Assembly (NCBI RefSeq): GCF_000327385.1
Contig: NW_008708986.1
Coordinates: 5,734,010 to 5,798,009, forward strand
DNA: 64,000 bases
Direction: 5' to 3'
DNA from: Lottia gigantea
Lineage: Eukaryota > Mollusca > Gastropoda > Lottiidae
The translations under genes and the position numbers were made by a program. Below are positions 24,074-37,600 of the stretch, in pieces. The notes under the pieces were generated by a model that was not told where the DNA came from, searched no databases, and saw only the letters and a program-made list of their open reading frames with translations. The first letter of the stretch is position 1. The number at the start of each line of letters is the position of its first letter.

Positions 24074-24905
24074 TACAGTCAAGTAACCTAATTTCGTGGA
24101 AACCTATTATTCGTGGATTTCCGGAAATGATTAATAATTTACATGTGTGACCTAGCGTGACCTCCGCATTTGCTTGTTTTGATAAACATGGGTTTTCTCT
24201 ACAATATCAGCTAGTAGAATGAATCCATTAGTTTAATCCAAGGTAAAATGTATTAATGTATACTTTGACAAGAACAAAATGGCGGATTTCATTTATTACC
24301 AAACGTCCCCATTTTTAATCGGCCGAATTTCCTTATAATCCCAAGCGGTAATCGGAATTCCAAGTGTCGTCTGCTAGAATATATTCCAACAAATGAAGTC
24401 ACGTGATCAACTAGCGGATTCCGTGTCAGCAGAAAATTTCTATGGAACACAAAGTGGACCATATTCTCATGTTGTTTAAGTGACTTTTAGCAATAAATCA
24501 CGCTAAGTACCGGTATCTTATTTTGTCAGTAACTATTTTTTTTAAATCGTGGTTCTTTGAAGGAATTGTCACTAGTTATAATGAATTGATATTAAAGATA
24601 AATACTAAGAGAAGTTAATTATACCACCCGGTATCCATACAACGTGTTTTTCTCGACTTATTTATAGATCAAACATTGTACATGAAAATAGGTGACGCAT
24701 TCTGCCGCCGTTACCGAGTTGGTTGCTCATGAAATATGGGTCAAAGTGAAGGATTTATAAAGAAAATCGAAATAAACCAATTTTAATTATTTTGTAGAAT
24801 ATCTGAGGAAACATCTGAGACATAAAAAAAAAATTTCATTTTTTTATCTTTGACGAAATTCGGTGTTGAATCCTTATATCCACGAAAATAGGTTACACAA
24901 CTGTA
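24074..24905. mobile_element. Non-autonomous Tc1/mariner-like DNA transposon (832 bp)
   Basis: Ends are inverted repeats. The left end reads TA-CAGTCAAGTAACCTAATTT then CGTGGA. The right end, reverse-complemented, reads TA-CAGTTGTGTAACCTATTTT then CGTGGA. A TA dinucleotide plus CAGT ends is the hallmark of Tc1/mariner elements. No transposase frame inside. It sits between the divergent coding starts of SUGT1 and TERT. Confidence 0.75.
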
Positions 24906-26043
24906 CTAATCTAGAGTGTATGGTATGTGCAGTAAGAAAGTAGAATTTTCCAGAAATTCTAAGAAAGGACAGTTGAAAATCGCCAATGCCAGTTTACTCC
25001 AAGTCTGGCAACTGCAGATGTTGTAGGCTAGTTCTGGCTTCATAATACATAAGTAATGAAAAATAAAAACATACCAAAAGCACAACAATTATTGGGTTAA
25101 TGTGTGAAAACAATAAACAACTTTTAATTTTCCGTTTCCAATGCTATCAAAATTTGAGAGTTATCTCCCATTATTATATCTAAACGGTGTCGCCCTAATG
25201 CCAAAATGTCCACCAGGGATTTTTCTGTGAACTTTTTTCCCCATGTAAATATAAGAAGGTCCACCAGGGGTATCTTTACAGTTGATGAAAGAAAGCTGTA
25301 TCGTAAGAGATCTATTGTTTTGTTTCATCTGTAGCACCTGACATAGATATTCTTTGTCAAATGCAGTCCTTTTTATGTGCAGTGATAGAGGCTACTGCCT
25401 GCTCTATGAAATTCTATATGCCTCTGAAATAAAATATTTGTTCTTTCGCTGCTACGGGAAAAGAAATGGGCGATTACTTTTTTATCTTTCGTAATGATTG
25501 ATTATTGACCTAAATGAATCAAAGTTATAAAAGTTTATGAAATTCAGTATCCCCATCTGTTATAGGCTTATGACTGTTAATAAATGTAGATAAAACCTAC
25601 TTATAGCTTGAAAAGGCTGGTAAAATATCACCAAAGATGGAGCCTCAGAGTAAGGTATGTAGAGGGTGAATTTTATATGAACAGCACTAGTTCTAGTCTA
25701 GTTATTGAAAGACAATTACAAGTTTTTAAAAATAGTCAGAAAGATGGCCCCGCTTTGGCCCTCCCACTTCAAATTTCATTGTATATAGTAAAAAGAATTG
25801 CCTGTGAGCCCCCTTTGACAATTTTGTAACCCCTTTCTAGGCCTAGGCCTACTTGGTTCCACACCTTTTTATTCACTGTGTGACTAAATGCCTTGAAAAT
25901 GTGTGTGAGCCTGCCAAAAATTCTTCAACTTACTGATCAGTCAAGTAATCAGTGTGCAGCAAACTTCAAAGTTGACAATGATTGCCAGACAATGTGAAAA
26001 GAAAGCAAAGCTCTGTTTCATACCATAATCTTTAACACATCAG
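24906..26043. other. Presumed TERT 5' region, first exon not located
   Basis: The first traced TERT exon (26044) has no in-frame ATG, so at least one short upstream exon ending in phase 0 is needed. No candidate ATG exon with a good donor in the right phase stood out between 24.9 and 26.0 kb. Confidence 0.4.
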
Positions 26044-28622
26044 GTGGAGCTAATATTAAACAGTATTTATAATGAAGTATATATTCTAGAAGATTGGATC
26101 AACACTATTAGTTGTAATGTTATATTACCACAGTTGATACAACCACAAGATTCTCAAAGGTACATTAATTGTAACTATCAATTTAGTAAAGCTGATTAGG
26201 CTATATATATTCAAGATAAGTGCTTGCATGAAGATAAAATGTAACTTTTTGTGTATAATCCCATATAGTGATATCTAATGTATCATATCCCCTTTACTGT
26301 GAAATATATCTTATATATTGGCACAACTGGCAATATCTAGCACTATTCCAGATGCAATAACCACCAGGAGAGGCTTTAGGTCTAGGTTATTCCTAATATA
26401 TGATTCTGTGGTCTTTTCCATGTTCTTAGAACTTAAATTTACTATAAGATTACTTGATTTAAAATGCTTAAGAACATCCTTAAGCATGACATTAACAAAT
26501 ATTAGACCCTTATAGGCATAGTCTCTATTTATAAGATTTATATTTCCTAATTTTAACTTTTCAGTTATATGAGATTATTAAGAACTACCAAAGTTTGTGT
26601 CAAGACAACAGAATGTAGTAAGCCAATACCTAACAGATTTTCACCTACTCAGAACTTTCATCAACAAGAAATTGTTATGAGGGTCATTGAGGTAGGTCTG
26701 GTATCAAACCAGTCATTCTATGGAAATTTTAATCACCAATGTAATGTCTTCACCGGCAAAAACTGCATGTGAAATGTTAATAACCCTCTGGAATGACAGT
26801 ATTCATGGAGAGTTAGGTTGCAGGAGACGTGAACTACAGATTTTAATTTCGTAAGAGCAATATGATTAGCTGAAAAAGAGTTCCATATATTTTATATCAA
26901 ATATATCATCTTTTACAGAGAATATTAAAGAAAGATGAAAGAAGTAATAATGTAATGGTTTTAGGTTTTTCTTTGGTGAGTTTTCCTATTTCTTTTTTAG
27001 AGAGTCAAGTAATATAGACCCGCTAGAAAAATTTAGCATGTTTATCTTTCTTTTTTTTACATAAAAGCTTTTTCTATATTTCCTATAATGATCTCTGTAT
27101 GCAGAAAGATCATTTCACCCCAATGATCTATTCACATATTTATTTTTAGAAATCTGACAGCCCTGATGCCAGAATTAGTATGACAACCAACACACAACAC
27201 AACTATCCTAATTCAAGTGTAAACAGATTACAATATAGCTCCTGGTGTTTACTTTTATCAAGGTAGGTTAATTGATATGATCTTATTCTAATATAAACAG
27301 ATTACAATATAGCTCCTGGTGTTTACTTTTGTCAAGGTAGGTAAATTGATATGATCTTATTCAAATATAAACAGATTACAATATAGCCCCTGGTGTTTAC
27401 TTTTGTCAAGGTAGGTAAAATGATATGATCTTATTCAAATATAAACAGATTACAATATAGCCCCTGGTGTTTACTTTTGTCAAGGTAGGTAAATTGATAT
27501 GATCTTATTCTAATATAAACAGATTACAATATAGCTCCTGGTGTTTACTTTTGCCAAGGTAGGTTAATTGATATGATCTTATTCAAATATAAACAGATTA
27601 CAATATAGCCCCTGGTGTTTACTTTTGTCAAGGTAGGTAAATTGATATGATCTTATTCTAATATAAACAGATTACAATATAGCTCCTGGTGTTTACTTTT
27701 GTCAAGGTAGGTTAATTGATATGATCTTATTCAAATATAAACAGATTACAATATAGCTCCTGGTGTTTACTTTTGTCAAGGAAGGTAAATTTATATGATC
27801 TTATTCTAATATAAACAGATTACAATATAGCTCCTGGTGTTTACTTTTGTCAAGGTAGGTTAATTGATATGATCTTATTCAAATATAAACAGATTACAAT
27901 ATACCCCCAGGTGTTTACTTTTGTCAAAGAAGGTAAATTTATATGATCTTATTCTAATATAAACAGATTACAATATAGCTCCTGGTGTTTACTTTTGTCA
28001 AGGTAGGTAAATTGATATGATCTTATTCAAATATAAACAGATTACAATATACCCCCAGGTGTTTACTTCTGTCAAGGTATGTTAATTGATATGATCTTAT
28101 TCTAATATAAACAGATTACAATATAGCTCCTGGTGTTTACTTTTATCAAGGTAGGTTAATTGATATGATCTTATTCTAATATAAACAGATTACAATATAG
28201 CCCCTGGTGTTTACTTTTGTCAAGGTAGGTTAATTGATATGATCTTATTCTAATATAAACAGATTACAATATAGCTCCTGGTGTTTACTTTTATCAAGGT
28301 AGGTTAATTGATATGATCTTATTCTAATATAAACAGATTACAATATAGCTCCTGGTGTTTACTTCTCTCAAAATAAGGTAAATTGATTTGAACTTATTCT
28401 AGTGTAAACAGATTACAATATAGCTCCTGGTGTTTTAGAATTGTACTATTTTAGAAATGTACTATGCACAAACATTTACTGTTAGACGTAGTAACCAACT
28501 GGAAATTTAATAAAAAATCGAATTGTGTTACAGAACTGGTGACAGTATAATGAGCTATCTATTAGAAAGTACCTCTATCTTCTTACAACTAGCTGATACT
28601 ACGTGCTATGTTCAAGTAACAG
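26044..28622 (+). CDS. TERT: TERT exons encoding the TEN domain
   Basis: Exons 26044-26159, 26565-26691, 26919-26975, 27150-27262 and 28534-28622. The sequence VELILNSIYNEVYILEDWI corresponds to the start of vertebrate TERT (LRSHYREVLPLATFV). HQQEIVMRVIE|RILKKDERSN and NVMVLGFSL match the human KELVARVLQ..NVLAFGFALL stretch. LQYSSWCLLLSR|TGDSIMSYLL matches GAWGLLLRRVGDDVLVHLL. In other species the TEN domain anchors telomerase to telomeres and helps bind DNA. The 27150-27262 exon ends at the first unit of a 74-bp tandem array whose units all copy its end and donor site. Confidence 0.9.
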
Positions 28623-31600
28623 GTACAGAAGCTCTTTTTGGTCACAGTTTCAAAGTGGGACTTCATTTAATTTCATCTTAGCTGCAATTTGAGTTGTACT
28701 GTTTCTTTAAGAGATTTAATACGAAATAAGCATTAGTCACAGAAACGACTTTGAAAGTGCATGTATAAAATGGCAGATTTGAAATGTCTCTGCCATTAAA
28801 ACTAATGGGTTAAACATTTTCAACTGTCATAGCTTGGTTTCAATGCAGGAAATTATGCAAGTGAAGTTCCAACTGATCTGTTTCTGATTTCGCTACCAGG
28901 TTGTGCAATGTCATGCAGTGTACAATGCAGGAAATTTTGTTAAGAAACAGTCTTCTTCAGAAAAATCTACATAATCAATAACCTGAAATTTTGATTTTCA
29001 AGGTGAAGGAATACATGGCCTAGTGCTCAAACAGAAAGATAAAACCTTGGTTTCTGCTAAATCTAAACTACCATATGATCAAAATATCTCTTTTAAAAGA
29101 AAACAAAAACAAAAAATGAAGAAAAAAGTAAATAAGAAGTTATTTACTACTATTAAACCAAAGTCTTCAGAACATGGTACCATCTTGGTGTCAAACTCTA
29201 CTCCCGAAATGATGCATGATGAGGATGAACAGGTTCCAAGAAACAGACAAAATATCAGGAAACCATCTGGTAGCCACTCGCAGCAATTACCATTACCAGT
29301 GACAAGAATTTCTGATACCAGACCAGCGGGAACTCGAAATATCTGTTCATCTGTGGATCATCTACATTTGCATCAAAGCAGTCCATTATCTTCAAATGCT
29401 GCAAATCCACTTGATGAAAAAAGAAAACTTACACTTAAGTCTTGTGGTAATATTCCAAAAGAGCTGTCCATCAAAACTGATCATCAGCAATCCCAAAATC
29501 AAACTAGTCAAAATACTGATACATATGACTCAATTGTGACTCATGTAAGTGGAAGTCATCAGCACATAAAACCTATATCGGAAATGAAAGTCTCTAATGA
29601 AAATCGTCAGCAAATGAAAGAACCACCAACAGAAACTGAACAGCAGACATGCCACCATATCTCAGTCAGTGATAATTTGAGTATCTCAACTCAGCAGGTC
29701 TCAGTTAGTGGTAATTTGGGGATCACAGTAACACCATCAGAAATTGAAAAGGGGACATTAGATGATTTGTCTGACAGCATAAATTTGAAGATCACACCAC
29801 AGCAAGATCTCAGTGACAGTTCTCAACTGACAACTGAGCATATTGAAGTCAGTGTTAGCATAGGATCATCAAATCAGGAAGTCTCTGTTGAAGTTGCTTC
29901 AGATACTCTACCATCATCACTTGCATCCAATTCAGATTATTGTCAATTCTCACAGACAGTTACTGATTTAAATTCGGGATCAGGAAATTTATTTGAATCA
30001 AGTGAATCATCCAATTCAAAAGATGGTGTTTGTGTGATGGGTTTAAAATACATGTCACAGGAAAAATCCCTTTCAAAGCTGAACCAAGAACAAAATCAAA
30101 GTCCAGTGATCCCAAAGTGTTACTCTTTTGGTGCCTCTTCTGAGGAACTACCGTCATCAAGTCAGGACTTTCATATTAGTAATTCAGAACCATTGGAGTC
30201 CGGCTTCCAAAATCATCCAGGTGGATCATTTTTTCAGGAAGATAGAAACTCCAAGTCTACTTCCAGAAGTTCCTCAAAGAGGAAAAGATCATTAAGCTTG
30301 TCAGATATTGGAAGTGTTAAAATTCCACGATTGAATTCAAAATTAACACAAACTGTGTCTGCTCAAAATCACCAGAAGTGTAAATCTAATCAAGATGACT
30401 TGAAACCATACAAGTAAGTGCACATTGATTTTTGTTTTTTTGTCAGATACCTTATGTCACTCTGATTGTCTCGGTGATTTTTCAATATTTGATTCTACAT
30501 ATTGTTAGGAGTGATCAAGTCATTTTTAATTGATTATTTCAGTTTCCATCAGTCTATAAGAAGAATAGATATTTTATGTGGTAAAAGTGTAAGAGAGAAG
30601 ATTCCAAAACTAGGTAAATTTATCTTAAAGTAACAATTTGAATCTGAAAATTTATCACTTTTCATTTTTGGAATTTGGTTCAAAAATATTTAGTATGAGT
30701 TATTGCCCTTGTTCTTGAAAACGCGTTCAATTTTTAGCTCGTAATCACTCTAGAAGGCACAATTCTTGACAGATTTTGATGAAACTTGGTGTGAATGTTC
30801 ATAATCACCCAAGGACGAACCCTATTGAAAATCAGAAGAATTGAAAAATATTTAGCATGAGTTATTGCCCTTCTTCTTGAAATTTAGCTCTTAAACACTA
30901 AAAGGCACAAGGGCAATAACTCATCCTCAATATTATTCAGTATCGCCCTAAAGAGTTCAAAAGAAGTGTATGACTGAAGGTTTAATATTTCATACTGGTG
31001 ATTGTTAACTGCTAAATGTTTTTATTTAAAATTAAAGCTGCCAGTGGGCGTATATTACCTTGCCTGGCAAGCTATCTTATATTTTTTTTGGGGTGATTTG
31101 TAGGTAGTGCAGAAGAGGTATATAAAGGTATTGTTAATAAATCTGTAGGGTGTCAAACTCCTGTAGATCATTCAGCTATATCTAGCAATCTTAAATCTTT
31201 ACTAGAGAAACTACATATCCAATATCAGTAAGTTTGTACATGTATATCATAGAATAACAACTGATTAAAGGACATGTTAAAGGGACATTCAGCTTTTTTG
31301 TAGGTCAAAAAATTTTTGAGCTCAAATTTGTGAAAACCAAAATCTATAGAAATATATCTCATACNNNNNNNNNNNNNNNNNNNNNNNNNNNNNNNNNNNN
31401 NNNNNNNNNNNNNNGTCATCACTGAAACTAGGTCAAACTGGCTTAATTAACAATAAGTACTCTCAGTTTTTAATTAACCCCTTTTAAAACAAATTCAGTT
31501 TGATCAAGTAGATACATAGATATAAATAGCATACTTTAGAAATATTTTCAGGTATAATTTACTACGTTTTTGATAATGAAAATGTTTTACAAAAAAGGTG

Positions 31601-34600
31601 GAATGCCCCTTTAAACTGAAGTTCTCCTGGTATAGTTTAATATAATAACTTCAAATTTTTCCATATTGTTTCCCATTACAGTGATGCTTAAATAATGGGC
31701 TGACATGAAAAAAATTGTCTTGCATTTAGATAATTGCTTCCAACTTTGATCAAAACTCAAATTTGTATGATTTTTCTAAAGTAAAGACATCTAAATTACT
31801 GTCTCCTCCATAACTCATAACTCATAATAATTATATAGAAATCTTGATTGATATATATTCCAGAAAGTGTCCATGGTTTTCACTGTTAAATTTTTACTGT
31901 CCTGCTAATAGATATTGCCAGTATAGAAATAGTAAGTATAGTATATTGCTATGTTTTCCTGAAGGAGAAGCACCCCTGTATACTGTGGCATGTAATATCT
32001 CCTAAAAATCCTTGGTAGATTAGAATTTCGGCTTATATTAAGATTTAGAAACTTTTTGATTTACCCTTTTAAGATGTAAAAATCATGACAAACTCCATCA
32101 AAATTATAACCTAAGCATAAGGCATTATCATCAGTGGCAGAGTCACTACAATTGTTGGCAACAGTGAATTGATATGATTCAAGCATAATTTCAATTTTGA
32201 AAATATGAATTTCAAAGTTTGATTATGATTTCAGAGAAGATACATTAATCTGAATGAACGAAAGGAAATGTTATCATTACATTATCATTCTTTGTTATAT
32301 AGAAATTTCAAGAAAAAAGAAAGAAGCAAAGAGCACAGCTAAATTATTAGAATCTTTTACTCCTTACAATCAGGTAATATGTTCCTCATAATTAGATATA
32401 TAACTTGCTCCCCGTGATTTTATATTGTGTTCTTATAATTTGTTCCTTGTGCTCCTGATAATAAGGTAATGTGCTTCTGATAATAAGGTAATATGCTCCT
32501 GATAAAAAGGTAATGTGCTCCTGATAAAAAGGTAATATGCTCCTGATAATAAGGTAATGTGCTCCTGATAAAAAGGTAATGTTCTCCTGATGATAAGGTA
32601 ATGTGCTCCTGATAATAAGGTAATGTGCTCCTGATAAAAAGGTAATGTTCTCCTGATGATAAGGTAATGTGCTCCTGATAATAAGGTAATGTGCTCCTGA
32701 TAAAAAGGTAATGTGCTCATGATAAAAAGGTAATATGCTCATGATAAAAAGGTAATGTGCTCCTGATAATAAGGTAATGTTCTCCTGATAAAAAGGTAAT
32801 GTGCTCCTGATAATAAGGTAATGTGCTCCTGATAAAAAGGTAATGTTCTCCTGATAATAAGGTAATGTGCTCCTGATAATAAGGTAATGTGTCTGATAAT
32901 ATTGTGCTCCTCTTAATCTGATAATCAGGTCATGTAATCCATCTGGTAAAAAAAGCTTCATAATCTGATTTTGCTTTTCATATTCAAGTAATTGGTGTGC
33001 TCCTCATAATCAGGTTATATGCTTTTCATAACCAATTAATTATTGTGCTACTCATAATCAAGTTATTATTGTGTTCTTCAAGTGATCATTGTCTGTTTCA
33101 GGTGTATTTATTTCTAAAAGTTATCATAAAGAAAGTAATTCCTGGAGAACTATTTGGAAATGGTGGAAACAAAAATATTTTTTTTAAAAGTATCCTTTGA
33201 CTTGATTGTCTTTGTATGAATTTTGATATTTGTGGAAATTCTGAAAAGTACATTTTGAAGTCTAGTCTTCTTATATAAGTCATCTAGCTATTTCTAGAAG
33301 GATCTCTGTCACCACCGGTGAATGAATACAGCATATGACTATATATCTTAACCAAGATGTTAGATGTATTGAAGTATGTAAAACTAGGTAGATATGAAGT
33401 CTTGTATTTAGGTGAAGTAATGAATGGTATTAAAGTTAAATCATGTACATGGTTAAAGAATATAAAATGTCCAACAACCCGATGTCATATTCTATCTCAA
33501 GTCTTTCTATGGTTATTTGATGATTTTATTGCTCTAATTTTAAAGGTTGGTTATTTTTTCTGATGTTTCAATTCATATCTTTCATTTTTTTTTATACGCC
33601 CTCATGAAGAGTGGAGCATATTATATTATCATCACCCATGTCAAATTGTCCACAATTTCTCATAAACCCTTTAGAAGGCCCAATTCTTAATAGATTTTGA
33701 AGAAACTTGGTCTGAGTGTTTGCAATCACCCAAGGGTGAACCCAATAGAAAATCAGAAAAAATCTAATAATATTTTATATGAGATATTGCCCTTGTTTTT
33801 AAAAGTGTGTTAAGTTTCTAGCTGGTAAACACCCTAAAAGACACATTTCTTGCTGGATTTTGACAAAACATGGTAAAATTGTTTATTATCACCCCAAAAA
33901 GTTCAAAAGAAGTGTATGACTGAAGGTTGAATACTGATGATTGTTACTGTACTGCCAGATATTCCAAATGAAATGAAACGAATGGAGTTTTATGTCCTAC
34001 TTTTTTGCATCATGTGGGCTAATGAAGACAGTTAAAAATCAACGCTGCCAGTGACCTTATATTACTTTGCCTGGCAAGCTATTTATCATTTTGTTGTTCC
34101 AGTCATTTTTCTATATAACTGAAAGTAATAGTTATAGAAATAGAATATTTTATTATCGGAAATCAATATGGCAACAGTTATATCTACAATCATTTCAAGG
34201 TAAGCACTCTAATCTGGTATTCTGCTGCAAGACTCTGGAACCATTTATTATTCCTGCAATGAGTTTTCAGCCATTGATTTTAGAATTTGCACTCATTAAT
34301 TGGATTTAAATGTCTAAGCATATTGTGGAAAATTTTCCGACTGTGTTTCCTGTAATTTTGTTTATAACTAAAAACTCTGGTTAACTCTAAGGCTTTGACT
34401 GTTAAAGGTTTGGTAAAGGTTTTCAACATTTTTTATGTGTATCAGGGACACTGATAGCATCAATTTGTATAATTCCAATTATCAATCAGACGTCTGTTGT
34501 TCCTGCAATTCCACTAAAACTAAGTGTTTGATGACGTCACTAATCGCAAAATTTGCTTTATCCCATAAGGCCCTTTGCGATTAGTGATGTTATCAAACAC

Positions 34601-37600
34601 TTAGTTTTAGTGGAATTGCAGGAACTCTATGGTTTCATTTGTTTGCAGCGTTTAAAGTTAAATGCCACCTCAAACTTATTTCAATGGTAAGTACATAACT
34701 TTAAAGCCACTGTCCAATACAATAATAAAAAAAATACAACTTCTAAATGTTGTGTTAAGTTGAATATTTTCTTTGTTATGATAAAGTACTATTATAAAAC
34801 TTGCCTTTTATAAGATGTCAACAGTTTTTTTAATATATTTTCTCTAGTCAGATAGATATTAATATATTTTCTCTAGTCAGATAGATATCAACAATTTTTT
34901 NTAATATATTTTCTCTAGTCAGATATCAACAATTTTTTTAATATATTTTCTCTAGTCAGATAGATATCAACATTTTTTTTAATATATTTTCTCTAGTCAG
35001 ATAGATATCAACAATTTTTTTTAATATATTTTCTCTAGTCAGATAGATATCAACAGTTTTTTTTAATATATTTTCTCTAGTCAGAAAGATTTCAACAATT
35101 TTTTTTAATATATTTTCTCTAGTCAGATAGATATCAACAATTTTTTTTAATATATTTTCTCTAGTCAGATAGATATTAACAATTTTTTCAATATATTTTC
35201 TATAATCAGACAGATTTCAACAATTTTTTCAATATATTTTCTATAGTCAGAAAGATTTCAACAATTTTTTCAATATATTTTCTATAGTCAGATAGATTTC
35301 AAGAATTTTTTCAATATATTTTCTATAGTCAGAAAGATTTCAACAATTTTTTCAATATATTTTCTATAGTCAGAAAGATTTCAACAATTTTTTCAATATA
35401 TTTTCTATAGTCAGAAAGATTTCAACAATTTTTTCAATATATTTTCTATAGTCAGAAAGATTTCAACAATTTTTTCAATATATTTTCTATAGTCAGAAAG
35501 ATTTCAACAATTTTTCAATATATTTTCTATAGTCAGAAAGATTTCAACAATTTTTTCAATATATTTTCTATAGTCAGAAAGATTTCAACAATTTTTTCAA
35601 TATATTTTCTATAGTCAGATAGATTTCAACAATTTTTCAATATATTTTCTATAGTCAGAAAGATTTCAACAATTTTTCAATATATTTTCTGTAGTTAGAC
35701 AGATTTCAACAATTTTTCAATATATTTATTGTAGTCAGAAGTAGAAAAGTTGTTGAGATTAAAGAAAACCTTGGGTATTGGTCATCTTAAGTTTTTGCCA
35801 AAAGTAAGATCCTGTAGACCAATCATTAATATGGGCAAAAATTTGAATTTTCCCGGTATATACAAGGTAAATTTTTAAAAATATAATCTCTCTGAAAGAA
35901 AAACATGTCAAAGTGACAAAAGAATTTTTTTCATCATTTTTTTTTTTTTTATAATGGAATTTTGATCCATAAGTTTTGTACCTGTATTGTGTTCTTTGAT
36001 TTTCTCCAATTTGTTCCAGACTTGAAATAAAATACTTTCAAAACAGACTTGAATCTGGGAAGCCATCTTTAGAATAACGTTGTTTACATAAGTATATTGT
36101 TAATGTTTTGTAGACAATTCCTGTTAATAAACAGTTGTTAAATCTTCTTCATGTATTGACTTCATACAAGGTTAGTACATACAATAATAATCATACAAGT
36201 ATTGTTCCATCATTTCTGTGAATCACCCTGTAATGACAGAAGACTATCATGTAAATAAAACTATTAGACTGATGATAATGGAGACAGTATACCCCAAAAT
36301 TGTTTTCTGTTATGAAATGTCATCTCTATGATTATGTCACAATTGTGAAAGTCATATTCAGTCAAAAATTATAAAAAAGATGTATTTGTATTTAGGATAA
36401 TCATCCAGAAGTAGTGGGATCCTCGGTTTTTGGACCTGATGATGTTTATTATAAGTTAAAACAGTTCATACAATATAGAAATCTACATGGAGATTCTAGG
36501 TTGGTTCTTTTACTTGTATACCCTCAGTTACAGGAGGCTGGTGCCTCTCTATATTATGTATGTTTGTAAAGAGTGCTACTCAATCCTCTATTCTTCAATC
36601 CTTGAATTCTTTATCAATCAGCTTTTTCTTGCTTACTCTTAAAACAAAGGATCTGTGACATTTTAACTCCTTAAATTTTAATCACCTATTTTTCTAGAGA
36701 GTTGGTTATTTTTTATCCTCACTTTGTAGAGAGTTATATTTTGTGAAGACTGATATTACTAATTGTTTTGATATGATCAGACCAAATAAGATATATAATA
36801 TAATGAACCGTATTCTAAATCAGGTAGGTTTATTAAAAGATTAAATGAACCTGTTTGAAGGGTTGTGTTTGCATTAGTGTATAGACAATTTTGGTCCCCA
36901 TTTCTCAATTAAACCTTCAATTTCTCAATTAAACCTTCAATTTCTCAAGAAAAACCTTCATTTTCTCAATTAAACCTTCAATTTCTCAAGTAAACCTTCA
37001 ATTTCCCAAGAAAACCTTCAATTTCTCAAGTAAACATTCAATTGCTCAAGTAAACCTTCAAATTCTGATTATGTATGTCAAAGGTTTCAACCTTTACCCT
37101 TTCAGGATCCATGATCATTACCTGTCTTCCCCCCATAAATTATTACTATTTTGTGATTTTCTCTTAGGTTTTCATTGTACGGTAATCTTTTTCATGTCAC
37201 GTAGAACGACTTATATTATAATTGTTATAAAGTGTTAGACGCCCTGTCAATTTTCAAAATTACCCAAAATCATGATGTACACTTAACAAGAGTGAGTCAT
37301 ATTTTGTATATTATTTTTCTAGAGAAACGAAGAGTTTATCACCAGGAAGTATTTCTGTGTGTTTACAGCTGGAGGTAAAATAAGAAGATCAATTCACAGA
37401 AATTCACAGAGTTTAAGTGACTATAATCCAGATTTCTTTTCCTTCAGTAAGGACAAAATAAAGAAATCAAATTTGAGAAATCTTATTTTTGTTGATACGG
37501 TAAGAAACCTTTGATCACTGAGCGTAAATAAGACAATACGAGGGTATTACCTTGTGTTAGGTTGCTTAGTAACAGAGGTTCTCTTGTTCGCTGTACAATG

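Noticed and set aside
25608-25829. Possible first exon of TERT (73-residue frame starting at a TTG)
   Set aside because: A phase-0 donor-like ATA|GTAAAA exists, but the protein shows no TERT resemblance and the donor is weak.
27200-28440. CRISPR-like repeat-spacer array
   Set aside because: The whole 74-bp unit is repeated without variable spacers, in an animal gene intron.
32392-32961. 189-residue minus-strand frame of repeated HYLIIRSTLPFYQE
   Set aside because: It is the reading of the 22-bp donor-site minisatellite in a TERT intron; no start context or homology.
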